From Sophora flavescens (taxonomy: Eukaryota > Streptophyta > Magnoliopsida > Fabales > Fabaceae): a DNA stretch of 64,000 bases. Numbering within the stretch: the stretch's first letter is position 1; each line of letters starts with the position of its first letter. This document shows positions 33,721 to 44,771 of this stretch, one piece after another. A program made the position numbers and the translations under genes. The DNA lies in NCBI GenBank assembly GCA_030762895.1, contig CM061065.1, positions 73,731,676 through 73,795,675 on the forward strand, in the 5' to 3' direction. The notes below the pieces were generated by a model. It made no database searches. It worked only from the letters and a program-made list of their open reading frames with translations, and was not told the origin of the DNA.

Positions 33721-34343
33721 TGAGACACCCCGTTGTGCCCCATTGTATTATTAAATTAAAACCTTATTATTTATTTACTTAATCGCGTGCTTATCGTTGA
33801 AAATACGTAAAAATTAAAACTTAATTAATAATCATATAACTTCTGCAAATATAAAACACTCCAAAGTTATATTACATAAATACAAACATAATTATCCTTT
33901 ATTTTTCACAACACTGTTTAGGGTATCCACTCAGTAGGATCCCACACGGGTACTTATTTATACAAAATGCTTATAACTAGCGGAAAATAAAAATGTCTTT
34001 TATGACTCACTGGCCCTAAACTACTACACTATACTATTAGGATCCGTAACTTGTTCTCCAGCGTTAGCCTCATATGGAGTGTCATCCAACTCCCCAGCAA
34101 CCTCCGTTTCATACAGGGTTCCATCCATCTCCTCAGCAACATATTCTTCCATCGGGTCTTCTAACGTAGTAAAATAGACATACACAAAAATACGGAAATA
34201 GGGAGATAATAAACAGTTCTATCATCATAAGCGGAAAAGATTCATAGCATATAATACAATAATAGTCACAAACATGAATCACTCACAATCTACAATCATC
34301 CATACTTTATAACATCATCCTCTACCCTCCAACTCATGAAACT
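33721..34343 (-). repeat. B4 5' LTR, left part
   Basis: It starts TGAGACACCCCGTTGTGCC and is very similar to 21798-22414. It is cut at 34343 by B1, whose target copy AAACT sits at 34339-34343; the LTR resumes at 50988 with CAACT. Confidence 0.87.
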
Positions 34344-35404
34344 TGTAACAGCCTGATTTTAATTATGCTGTTCAACCGGTTAAAATAAAATAAAATTATA
34401 TTTTAATTTCAGAGTTAGAAAGTGTTTTTGATTAAAATAAAATTATAGTCATAGTCTACTTTATGGTAGAAGGTTACGGTAAAATTTTCGGTTGAAAATT
34501 CAGACGAACGCCGATCTGCGTTTTCACTGCCGGTACAAGTTTACTGTGCAGAAAACCTAATTTTGACCCGTGAACGAGACGGTTAGTATTTTTAATATGT
34601 TTCCTTCAACTTTGGGTATTTTTAATATGTTTCCTTCAACTTTGGTTATTTTGAAAATTTTCGTTCAAAAATAGAATATAATATTTTATTCGGGCGAAAA
34701 CGTCGGAAGAATTACAATCGGAAAATACAGCCGGGTACGAAATGGAGCAGATTAGGGATCACAAAATAAGTGAAGTGACTTGATGGAAATGGGTTATGAC
34801 ACACTCCAAAACTGTGATCATCACAATTTTCAAATTATAACATATTAAATTCTAAAAACCTATTTTTTTTTCTCTCTTCTCAAACCAAACAAGGCACAAG
34901 GTCAAAACTTGCTCTCCAAGCTCATTCCTCTCTCCTCAATTTAGTGCCACTCTCTCCCTTGTCTATATATACACATCTCATTTTCACTTCATCATCTTCC
35001 TTCTTCAAACTCCATTAAACCTTCATCTTCTTCCTTTCTTCTAAAAGTTCAAGCTCTTAAAGCTTTAGTTTTTATTCATCTTTTCTACTTAAGTTCTTCA
35101 TTAAAATTATTCCTTATACTAAGGGTAATTCTCTCATATGAATCTTTTTGCAAGTATCATCTTTTATTTCTTAGTTTACTTTATGTGTTCTTTATATGCT
35201 TTAAACTTCTAAAATCTCTCTAAAATGGGAGAAAACTCCTTTTGAGTTGAAACCACTTTCTATAGTCCTGTATTAACTTAGATTTTCACATACTAAGAGG
35301 TTGTGTAAAACAAAAATCTCTACCTATGTCTTCCAATGAAGGCCGAATGCTTGCATTTGTGACCTAGGAAGTTTTTGTTTCAACTTTTGGAATATGATCA
35401 TGTG
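34344..35404 (+). repeat. B1 5' LTR, first part
   Basis: It starts TGTAACAGCCTGATTTTAA, as the 3' LTR does at 49353. A TATA box lies at 34964-34971, about 620 bp in. A 28-bp duplication near 34605-34660 is absent from the 3' LTR. It is cut by B2; the target copy ATGTG is 35400-35404. Confidence 0.88.
34964..34971 (+). promoter_or_regulatory. TATA box of the B1 5' LTR
   Basis: TATATATA within GTCTATATATACAC. The same position is kept in the 3' LTR (49910-49917) and in B2 (TATATAA at 35991-35997). Confidence 0.65.
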
Positions 35405-36679
35405 TGCAACATCCTGATTTTAATTATGTTGTTCAACTGATTAAAACATAATTAATTATATTTTAATTTGAGAGTTATAAAGTGTTTTTGATCAAAATAA
35501 AATCATATTCATAGTCTACTTTATGGTAGAGGGTTACGGTAAAAATTTCGGTTGAAAATTCAGACGAAAGTCGGTCTGCGTTTTCACTGCCGGTACAAGT
35601 TTACTGTGCAGAAAACCTAATTTTGACCCATGAACTAGACGGTTAGTGTTTTTAATATGTTTCCTTCAACTTTGGTTATTTTGAAAATTTTCGTTCAAAA
35701 ATGGAATTTAATATTTTATTCGGGCAAAAACGTCGGAAGAATTACGATCGGAAAATACAACCGGGTACGAAATGGAGCAGATTAGGGTGCACAAAAGATG
35801 TGAAATGACTTGATGGAAATGGGTTATGACACATTCCAAAAGTGTAATCATCACACATTTCAAATTATAACATATTATATTCTAAAAACCTATTTTTCTA
35901 TTTCCTCTTCAACCAAACAAGTCTTAAAGACAAAACTTGCTCTCCAAGCTCATCCACTCTCCAAAATTTCGTGCTCCCCTCTCCCTCCTCTATATAATCA
36001 TCACTCATCTTCATTCTCTCATTTTCTTCCTCCATCTTCATACTTCTTCAACTTCTTCCATTTCTTCTTTTTTTTCAAACACTTAAAGCTTCCATTTTTA
36101 TTAGTCTTTTCCACTTGAGTTCTTCATTAAAGTTCTTCCTTATACTAAGGGTAATGCTCTCATATGAATCTTTTTGCAAGTTTCATGTTTTATTTCTTCA
36201 TTTACTTTATGTGGTGTTTATATGCTTTAAACTTCTAAAATCTCTCTAAAATAGTAGAAAACTCCTTTTGAGTTGAAACCACTTTCTATAGTATTATATT
36301 AACTTATATTTTCACATACTAAGAGGTTGTGTAAAACAAAAATATCTACCTATCTCTTCCAATGAAGGCCGAATGCTTGCATTTGTGACCTAGGAAGTTT
36401 TTGTTTCAACTTTTGGAATATGATCATGTGTTTGAGTTTCTAGCTATCCATTGATCTTAAATCTATAAATCTTGGAAGTTTTGATAGGTTGTTCCTATGA
36501 TGACTGAAAATATGAATAAGTAAGCCTGGGATACTATGTTTCAACTTTCCAAGTACGATCATGGATTTAGAACTCTTAATACCTTGTGATTCTAAACCTA
36601 AGAGTTTTTGTTAAACAAAGAATATTTTCCTCACCATCCTATGATGACCGAAACTTATTGTTTAGGTGCTAGGATGTTT

Positions 36680-37115
36680 GAGTTTATATTTTTCCAAAAT
36701 GATAATGGACTTAAGCTCAATAAGATATTTGGATGCTAAGTCTAAGAGATTGGAAACTTTAAGGATTTCTAACTTGTTTATTCTATGTTATTAAAGCTAG
36801 GATGTATTACTTTCATTTTTCCAAGATGATCATGGACTTGAGCTCCATAAGATATTTGGATGCTAAGTCTAAGAGATTGGAATGTTTAAGTTTCCATTGT
36901 TTTCCAAAATGATCATGGACTTGAGCTCCATAAGATATTTGGATGCTAAGTCAAAGAGATTGGAAAGTTTAAAGATTTCTAACATATAAATCCTATGAAG
37001 GCCGAACCTAGAAGGTTATGGACCTAGGATACTTTGTTCTTATTTTTCCAAAATGATCATGGTTTTGAGCTCCTTAATACATATGGATGCTAAACCTAAG
37101 AGATTGGAAAGTTTA
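36680..37115 (+). repeat. long degenerate tandem repeats in B2 LTR (four units)
   Basis: Units built on CCAAAATGATCATGGACTTG, AGCTCCATAAGATATTTGG and CTAAGAGATTGGAAAGTTTA recur about every 80-145 bp, at about 36697, 36816, 36899 and 37045. The equivalent stretch of the B1 LTR has five units. Confidence 0.8.
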
Positions 37116-37323
37116 GTGAATGCTAGCCTATTTTACTAGCCTTGTCCGAATATCCTAAGTGTATAACTTAGTGGAATTTTAATTCAACTTTGTTAAATGA
37201 TCATTGTTTATGAACTTCTAACACTTAAGGATCATAAATCCATGAGTTGTATAATTTTCGGGAATCTCTAACTGTAAGAACAAGTCTTGGCCAGACCTAT
37301 ACCTTGTGGTTTAGTGTTCTTAT

Positions 37324-37542
37324 TTGATTTTAACTTGTGATTTTGTGTTCATAACCTTAGACTTCCATCACGGAGGAAACGAAGACATTCGTGGTATACC
37401 TCTTCGAGCATCTAATCTCCTTACATTCACAGAAGGTGGAGTTAATACTTTTTGGTGTGACGACGAGGAGCTTCGAGTTCGGGATTTCGGTGATAACCCA
37501 GGTGGGGGAAAGAACCAACCTATCATTGGAATGGATAAGTAG
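37324..37542 (+). other. short open frame conserved in B-family LTRs (B2 copy)
   Basis: A 72-codon open frame ends in GDNPGGGKNQPIIGMDK and TAG. About four fifths of the residues match the copy at 42821-43039, and the last 36 codons align without gaps to the B4 LTRs. It matches no family I recognise. It could be a peptide gene or simply a conserved non-coding tract. Confidence 0.4.
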
Positions 37543-37877
37543 TAGATTATATAATAATTGTGTAGGGAGACCTAAACCCTACTAGTAGTCGAGTAATCGA
37601 CAAGACCAAAATCACATTGGAAACCTTTTCTGAAAAACCAATGGCGATTCGGGGATTGTAGGTTTATCAATATTAGGTTGATTTTATATTCTTGATGGTT
37701 GATTTGAGCTTATTACCTTTATTGAATTGATTTTTGTGCTATGTTGGTGACATTGGAATATTTTGATTGATATTGTGTTATGCATGATCTGCTTGGTTTT
37801 TATTCTTATGCTTAGTGGATTTTAAGCAAAGATATATATGTTGTCTACGAGATGATTGTTTTGGGTGTGAGGATAAT

Positions 37878-40579
37878 TGAGACACCTTACAAAAAAAAAA
37901 AAATATACAAAACGTAAAAAAAAAATAAAAACAAAATAAAAACAAAAAACAACACAAACATATACAAAAAAAAAAAAATACATAAAGTTAGGACGGAGGA
38001 TCCAAAAACAAAAAAAGTAAGAAAAAAAACCCACCAACAACACAGAAACCAGTGAAGACCCACCCAAATGCCCCACACAAAAAAAACAACACAAAAGAAT
38101 AGGAAAAGAAAAGAAAAAAAGGAAAAGAGAAAAAAACCACCACCCCCAAGCAAACAAACACAACCTCCCTTCACATTGAGAGTGGGATCACAAAAACATC
38201 ATCTTGATAGATAAACTCAATCCCCATTGATAGATAAGACAACATATACCCTCATCTCGATAGATAAAACCATATAGGCCCTCATCTTTGATAGATAAAA
38301 CCAAAATCCCCATCTCGATAATAAACCAATAACCCCACTTCGATAGATAAACCAACAATCCCATCTTCGATAGATAAACCAATAACCCCACTTCGATAGA
38401 AAACCAACAATCCCTCATCTGATAGATAAAACATCATATCCCTCATCTTGATAGAAAGACTAACATAGCCCTCATCTTCGATAGAAAAACTCAAATCCCA
38501 TCTTCGATAGAAAAACATCATAGCCCCATCTTCGATAGAAATACCACATAGACCCTCATCTTGATAGAAAACCAACAAGCCCTCACTTTCGATAGAAAAC
38601 CATCATATCCCTTCTATCTTTATAGATAAATCATATCACATCATGGATAAAAAGATACACAAACCCAATAAACCAACCAAACAAAACAACCTACCCAACC
38701 CACAAACCCAACCCATCTATCCACCACCATAAAACAAAAAGCTACACCCAAAACCCCACCCAAACAATACCAAAACAAACCACTAAAATCACAAACAAAT
38801 TAAACCCCAACATCAAACACATAACAAAAATCAACATCCAAACAATAAAACACACAACAACAAAAACAAAAAAAAAACAAAAGACACTACCCGAACCACA
38901 AGACAGAAAAAAAAAACAAAAAACCCACCCAACAACCACACAACAAAAACACCCAATACAAAACAAACACCAAAAACGTCACATGCAGATGAATACCAAC
39001 AATCAAAAAAAAATAAAAACAAACACCCAAAATTAAAATCAAAACGAAAACCACAACCAACACATTGGTTTACGAAAAGGTTTCCAAGGGATTTGGTCTC
39101 AACCAACTACTAGAGGGTTAGGCCCACAATACATAAATCACACTATCGACGACGATAGGTATCTTCCCCACACAAAACCCCACCCATCCCCACATAACAC
39201 AACCACCCACAAAAAAAACTAAAAACAACAACATCCATCTATGACACTTTAGGGAGGTCCAAGACTTAGAAATAGGTTAGAACTTCTAATCACTTGACCA
39301 AACAAGTCTTAATAAATAGATACATACAGACAAAATGAAAAAAACAACCTTTAGGGTTAGGTTCGCCAAGGGCTGACTTTTAGTCAAAACCAAAATTCCA
39401 ATCAATAAGTCAAGATAAGATCCTATAACAAATCATGGATAGACAAACAACAAAGTTAAACCAAAACCAACCTTTATACAAGATCCCCAACATAACTAGG
39501 GTAGGTCTAAAAAACCAACTGATTAAACATACAACTAATACCATAACAAGACATAAGAAAACAGAACAAAAACCACCAAACCACTTGATAGATTCGCAAG
39601 GCAGGTCAAGAAAGAGATGATACTCATGCTCTGGATAGAAGTAGAAGATACAGAAGATAGAAAGTAGTCACACAAGATTTTCCTAGGATTTATATGATTT
39701 TCAAAGTCTAGGTTGAAACTGAAAATGATGAACCACCAGAATAAGCAAAAAAACATCAAAGAAATAGACAGAAAGACAAAGATAGATACCCAGAATCAAT
39801 GATGAAGACAACCAAGAACTTCTAAACAAACAAGAACTAGAACTAGAGAAAGAAACAACAAAGAACTAAAGAAAAGTGAGAGGAAGGATTTATAGGTAAG
39901 GGCGCCACATGGGAAGGTTCTAGATGATGAGAGTGCTGAAAAGGATCAAAGCAAAAGTCTAGGACAATGCAAAGACCACTAGTGAAGGACATGAAAAGAC
40001 AATAAAAGCATGATGATGATTTCACAAAAGAGACGACTAGTGGTGATTTGGGCAAGAATTTTAGAAAACCAACTTGTGAAGAAGATTTGTGTGAAGAAGA
40101 TTGTGAAGAAAAACAAGAATGATGAGAAAAGGTAACATCAAAAAATATCACCACAAAGAGAAAGCACCCCATGGGCTTAGTATTGGGCTGACACAGGGAG
40201 TTCATTTTCTGTTGTGCCACAAGAAACCAAACCAAGAAAAAACAAATGGGTAGGACCAACATGAACTAGAAAAGTGCACACGACCAAAGTTAAAACAAAC
40301 CCAACCCAAAAAAAAAAACAATTAGGAAAAAGGAAACAAAGTCGACTAACAAATTAAATTCATAACCCAAAAACCCAACAAAAATATATCACCCATTAAC
40401 ACAAAAAAAAAACCCACCACCTAAAACCAATTTCCCTTCTCCACACTAAAAAAAAATATTCAAAAAATCAAAAAAAAAAAAATAAAAACAAACAACTCCA
40501 AAAAAATTTTTAAAACTAAAACCAAAACAACCAAAATAAACAAATAAAAAATATATTTATATTTATTATTTAAAATTTA
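37878..40579 (-). mobile_element. B3, diverged LTR-like insert inside B2
   Basis: It interrupts a stretch that is continuous in the B1 LTR (GGATAAT|GATGATTTAG at about 43370), with ATAAT at 37873-37877 and 40580-40584. It starts TGAGACACC like a reversed B-family LTR. Its middle (39060-39420) has B4-like blocks, for example a gap-rich match to 23140-23270. The outer parts are dominated by A and C on the plus strand. The far end (AAAATTTA) does not show the expected TGTTACA, so the boundary is less sure. No gene is visible; the 139-codon open stretch at 39843-40262 is compositional. Confidence 0.6.
38185..38635 (-). repeat. degenerate tandem repeat array in B3
   Basis: About 15 units of roughly 28-32 bp built around CATCTTCGATAGATAAACC recur here, with frequent small indels. 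It produces repetitive open frames on the minus strand that I do not regard as genes. Confidence 0.8.
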
Positions 40580-40732
40580 ATAATGATGATTTAGAAGTGC
40601 CTAACTTAGATGATGTATGTTAAAGAGGTGTTATGGTATAGAATATGTGTCAAGTTCTAATGGAAGGTTAAGGCACTAGGATGTTGTTAAATCGGGTTAC
40701 TGGGATTCAAGTATAGGTATTGTTGTTCATGA

Positions 40733-41008
40733 CCGTGTATTGGTAATATAGTACACAAGGACAAAAGTGTATTGGTAATATAATACACCAAGACAAAAGT
40801 GTATTGGTAATATAATACACAAAGACAAAAGTGTATTGGTAATATAATACGCAAAGACATCTGTGTATTGGTAATATAATACACCGTGTATTGGTATTAT
40901 AATATACGTAAAACACTTCTGTGTATTGGTAAAAGAATACACAGTGTATTGGTAATATAATACACGTAAAACATTTCGGTGTATTGGTAATATAATACAC
41001 GTAAAATC
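40733..41008 (+). repeat. tandem array of palindromic units in B2 LTR (nine units)
   Basis: Each unit has a 22-bp core with arms GTGTATT and AATACAC around GGTAATAT, separated by spacers of about 0-14 bp such as AAGGACAAAA or GTAAAACACTTCT. Nine units are visible. Confidence 0.88.
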
Positions 41009-42054
41009 AAGAGTTCTTGCGAGACCACTTCCACGTTAATGGGAATGGGGGTGGAACACCTTAATGGGAATGGAGGTGTGCACTAGGTGGAACATCCTAA
41101 CGGGAATGAGGGTGTGCCCCGATGCAAATGAGGGATGGTGACAGGAGTGGTATTGGCCACAATAACGTAAAGACATGGTGACAGGATTAAAGGGGTTACG
41201 TTAAAATAACGTGTTAGATTGCCTGAGAGTAAGGGTAGAGGATGATATATATTAACCCGAGGATGATTCGTTAGTTATATGTGTTGATTGTCTGTGACAA
41301 TTACTGTATAATTTACTATGACTCTTTTTCGCTTTTTGACGATAGAACTGTTTATTATCCCCTGTATATTTCTGTATGTTGTATTTTATCTCCTTGTGGA
41401 ATTGTACGAGAAGACCCTATGGATGAGCGTAACCAAGAGGCGTTGGATGGAACTCCCTACGAACCGGAGGCTGGAGGATGAGCCGTGACCCATGGTGATT
41501 AGGGTCTAGTTAGTTATGGCAAGTGCATCTCGTGAGGCGTATTTTTATTATGTTTTCCGCTGTTTAACTTTTGTCTAAGTATATGCCTGTCAGGGATCCT
41601 ACTGATAGGATATCCTCAACAGTGTTTTGTAATATGCATAATATACTTATATTGTGATATGCCATTCTATATGAAGTTGTATACTTTATAAGTTAAGTTT
41701 CAATTTTTTCGTATTTTCACGTTAAGCGTGCGATTAAGTAATTAAATAATGAGGTTTTAATCTAATGACACAAAGAGGCACAGTGGGGTGTCTCAATGTG
41801 TTTGAGTTTCTAACTATCCATTGATCTTAAATCTATAAATCTTGGAAGTTTTGATAGGTTGTTCCTATGATGGCTGAAAATATGAATAAGTAAGCCTAGG
41901 ATACTATGTTTCAACTTTCCAAGTACGATCATGGATTTAGAACTCTTAATAACTTATGATTCTAAACCTACGACTTTTTGTTAAACAAAGAATATTTTCC
42001 TCACGATCCTATGATGACCGAAACTTATTGTTTAGGTGCTAGGATGTTTGAGTT

Positions 42055-42615
42055 TATATTTTTCCAAAATGATCATGGACTTAAGCTCCATAAGATATTT
42101 GGATGCTAAGTCTAAGAGATTGGAAAGTTTAAGGATTTCTAACTTGTTTATTCTATGTTATTAAAGCTAGGATGTATTACTTTCATTTTTCCAAAATGAT
42201 CATGGACTTAAGCTCCATATGATATTTGGATGCTAAGTCTAAGAGATTGGAAAGTTTAAGGATTTCTAACTTGTTTATTCTATGTTATTAAAGCTAGGAT
42301 GTATTACTTTCATTTTTCCAAGATGATCATGGACTTGAGCTCCGTAAGATATTTGGTTGCTAAGTCTAAGAGATTGGAATGTTTAAGTTTCCATTGTTTT
42401 CCAAAATGATCATGGACTTGAGCTCCATAAGATATTTGGAAGCTAAGTCTAAGAGATTGGAAAGTTTAAAGATTTCGAACCTATAAATCCTATGAAGGCC
42501 GAACCTAGAAGGTTATGGACCTAGGATACTTTGTTCTTATTTTTCCAAAATGATCATGGTTTTGAGCTCATTAATACATATGGATGCTAAACCTAAGAGA
42601 TTGGAAAGTTTAGTG
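42055..42615 (+). repeat. long degenerate tandem repeats in B1 5' LTR (five units)
   Basis: The same unit as at 36680-37115, starting at about 42060, 42187, 42315, 42397 and 42541. The first two units with their spacers are almost identical, pointing to a recent duplication. Confidence 0.8.
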
Positions 42616-42820
42616 AATGCTAGCCTATTTTACTAGCCTTGGTCGAATACCCTAAGTTTATAACTTAGTGGGATTTTAATTCAACTTTGTTAAGTGATCA
42701 TTGTTTATGAACTCCTAACACTTAAGGATCATAAATCCATGAGTTGTATAATTTTCGGGAATCTCTAACCCTAAGAACTAGTCTTGGTCGAACCTCTACC
42801 TTATGGTTTAGTGTTCTTGT

Positions 42821-43039
42821 TTGTTTTTATCTTGTGATTTTGTGTTCATAACCTTAGACTTCCATCGCGAAGGAAACGAGGACGTTTGTGGTATGCCTCT
42901 TCGAGCATCTAATCTCCTTACCTTCACAGAAGGTGGAGTTAGTACTTTGTGGTGTGACAACGAGGAGCTTCAAGTTCGGGTGTCCGGTGATAACCCTGGT
43001 GGGGGAAAAAACCAACCTATCGTCGGAATGGATAAGTAG
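42821..43039 (+). other. short open frame conserved in B-family LTRs (B1 copy)
   Basis: A 72-codon frame, same end pattern (GDNPGGGKNQPIVGMDK then TAG), in the 5' LTR of B1. The 3' LTR lacks this region through deletion. See findings for the comparison with B4. Confidence 0.4.
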
Positions 43040-43524
43040 TAGATTATATAATAATTGTGTAGGGAGACCTAAACCCTACTAGTCGTCGAGTAATCGACAA
43101 AACCAAAATTACATTGAAAACCTTTTCTGAAAAACCAATGGTGATTCGGATATTGTAGGTTTATCGATACTAGGTTGATTTTATATTGTTGATGGTTGAT
43201 TAGATTTTACTACCTTTATTGAATTGATTTTGTGCTATGTGGGTGATATGGGAATATGTTGATTGATATTGTGTTATGCATGATCTGCCTGGTTTTTATT
43301 ATTATGCTTAGTGAATTTTAAGCAAAGCTATATATGTTGTCTAGGAGATGATTGTTTTGGGTGTGAGGATAATGATGATTTAGAAGTGCCTAACCTAGAT
43401 GATGTATGTTAAAGAGGTGTTATGGCATAGAATATGTGTCAAGTTCTAATGGAAGGTTAAGGCACTAGGATGTTACTAAAACGGGTTGGTGAGATTCAAG
43501 TATTGGTGTTGTTGTCCACAACCG

Positions 43525-43820
43525 TGTATTAGTAATATAATACATAAGGACAAAAGTGTATTGGTAATATAATACACAAGGACAAAAGTGTATTGGTAAT
43601 ATAATACACAAAGACGAAAGTGTATTGGTAATATAATACAGAAGGACATCTGTGTATTAGTAATATAATACACCGTGTATTGGTAATATAATACATGTAA
43701 AGCCACTTCTATGTATTGGTAATATAATAGACCGTGTATTGGTAATATAATACACGTAAAACACTTCTATGTATTGGTAATATAATACACCGTGTATTGG
43801 TAATATAATACACATAAAAT
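43525..43820 (+). repeat. tandem array of palindromic units in B1 5' LTR (ten units)
   Basis: This is the same unit and spacer types as at 40733-41008, ten copies here. The 3' LTR of B1 lacks the array through an internal deletion of about 2 kb. Confidence 0.88.
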
Positions 43821-44513
43821 CAAGAGTTCTCACGAGACCACTTCCACCTTAGGAAATAGGTGTGCAACTATGGTGTCTTTGAGTAGCAAGAGATTGGGGG
43901 TAGATGATGATATATTAACTTGAGGGTGATCTGTTAGTTATGTGCGTTGTTTGTCTGTGACAATTACTGTATGATTTACTATGACTCTTTTCCGCTTTAT
44001 GATGATAGAACTGTTTCTTTTCCCCTATGTTTCTCTATTCTTGTGGATTACTTTACTTACATTAGAAGACCCGATGGAGGATTATATTGCTGAGGGGCTG
44101 GGTGGAGCTCTGTATGGAACGGAGGTTGCTGAGGAGTTTGATGAAACTCCTGACGAACTAGACGCTGGAGGTCGAGTTGTGATCTATGGCGAGTAGAGTA
44201 TAGATAGTATGGCCAGTGTATCTATGAAGGAGTATTTTTATATGTTTCCGCTAAGTATGGCTTTTATTTTAAGTTTATGCCTGTGAGGGATCCTACTGAG
44301 AGGATTCCCTCAACAGTGTTTTGGTAATATAATAAATAAACAGGTGTGTATTTATATATTACAACCTTGGTGAGTTTAATTTGCAGAAGTTATATGATTG
44401 CTTAAATAAAGTTTTAATTTTTACATACTTTTCACGCTAAGCGCGCGATTAAGGAATTAATTAATAATGTTTTAAGCTAATAAAACACCGGGGAAAAACG
44501 GGGTGTCTTATTT

Positions 44514-44525
44514 TGGTATCAGAAC
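44514..44525 (+). promoter_or_regulatory. primer binding site of B1
   Basis: TGGTATCAGAAC, one change from the initiator methionine tRNA complement TGGTATCAGAGC, three bases after the LTR. Confidence 0.82.
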
Positions 44526-44771
44526 AGTTTGGTTCTAAAACGGACTGTGGATTATGTCCGATCAGAATTAAGGACTGCGAGATTTAGGATTTTGTTACTG
44601 GTCGTGTCTAGTTGAATCCACATCGGATTTTGACTATACTTAGAAGTTGGGTAGTGTGTCCGAATCTGATGTGAGAGGTTAATATTAGTTTGGTATATGG
44701 TATTTATATACTTGTCTATGTAGTATTATATGTCATACTAATAAGAGCGGATGATTTCTTTTAACAGAATC
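44526..44771 (+). other. B1 leader between PBS and gag
   Basis: No motif is seen apart from the AT-rich context of a short untranslated leader. The same leader, reversed, lies at 33491-33703 in B4. Confidence 0.6.

Larger units (their letters stand above)
35405..41795 (+). mobile_element. B2, solo LTR of the B family
   Basis: One LTR only, from TGCAACATCCTGATTTTAA to GGGGTGTCTCA, with an exact target duplication ATGTG at 35400-35404 and 41796-41800. Removing the nested B3 leaves about 3.69 kb, similar to the B1 5' LTR. It sits inside the LTR of its own family. A solo LTR is the outcome of recombination between the two LTRs of one element. Confidence 0.9.
41801..44510 (+). repeat. B1 5' LTR, second part
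   Basis: It resumes after the B2 insertion (TTTGAGTTTCTAACTATCC follows ATGTG) and ends GGGGTGTCTTA, with the PBS three bases on. It carries the five long repeats, the 72-codon frame and the palindrome array. With 34344-35404 the LTR is about 3.77 kb. Confidence 0.88.

Noticed and set aside
38188..38578. Repeat-containing open frames on the minus strand in B3
   Set aside because: They follow the CATCTTCGATAGA tandem array with frequent indels; low-complexity products in more than one frame.
37822..39106. Phe/Leu/Val-rich open frames that look like membrane proteins
   Set aside because: They arise from A- and C-rich plus-strand runs read on the minus strand; overlapping frames all give the same hydrophobic composition.
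39843..40262. 139-codon open frame on the minus strand
   Set aside because: No domain or motif, compositionally biased, and inside an LTR-like insert.
40687..41000. Repetitive open frames on the minus strand (pattern YYQYT / ITNT)
   Set aside because: They are translations of the GTGTATT palindrome array in three frames; no start, motif or conservation as protein.
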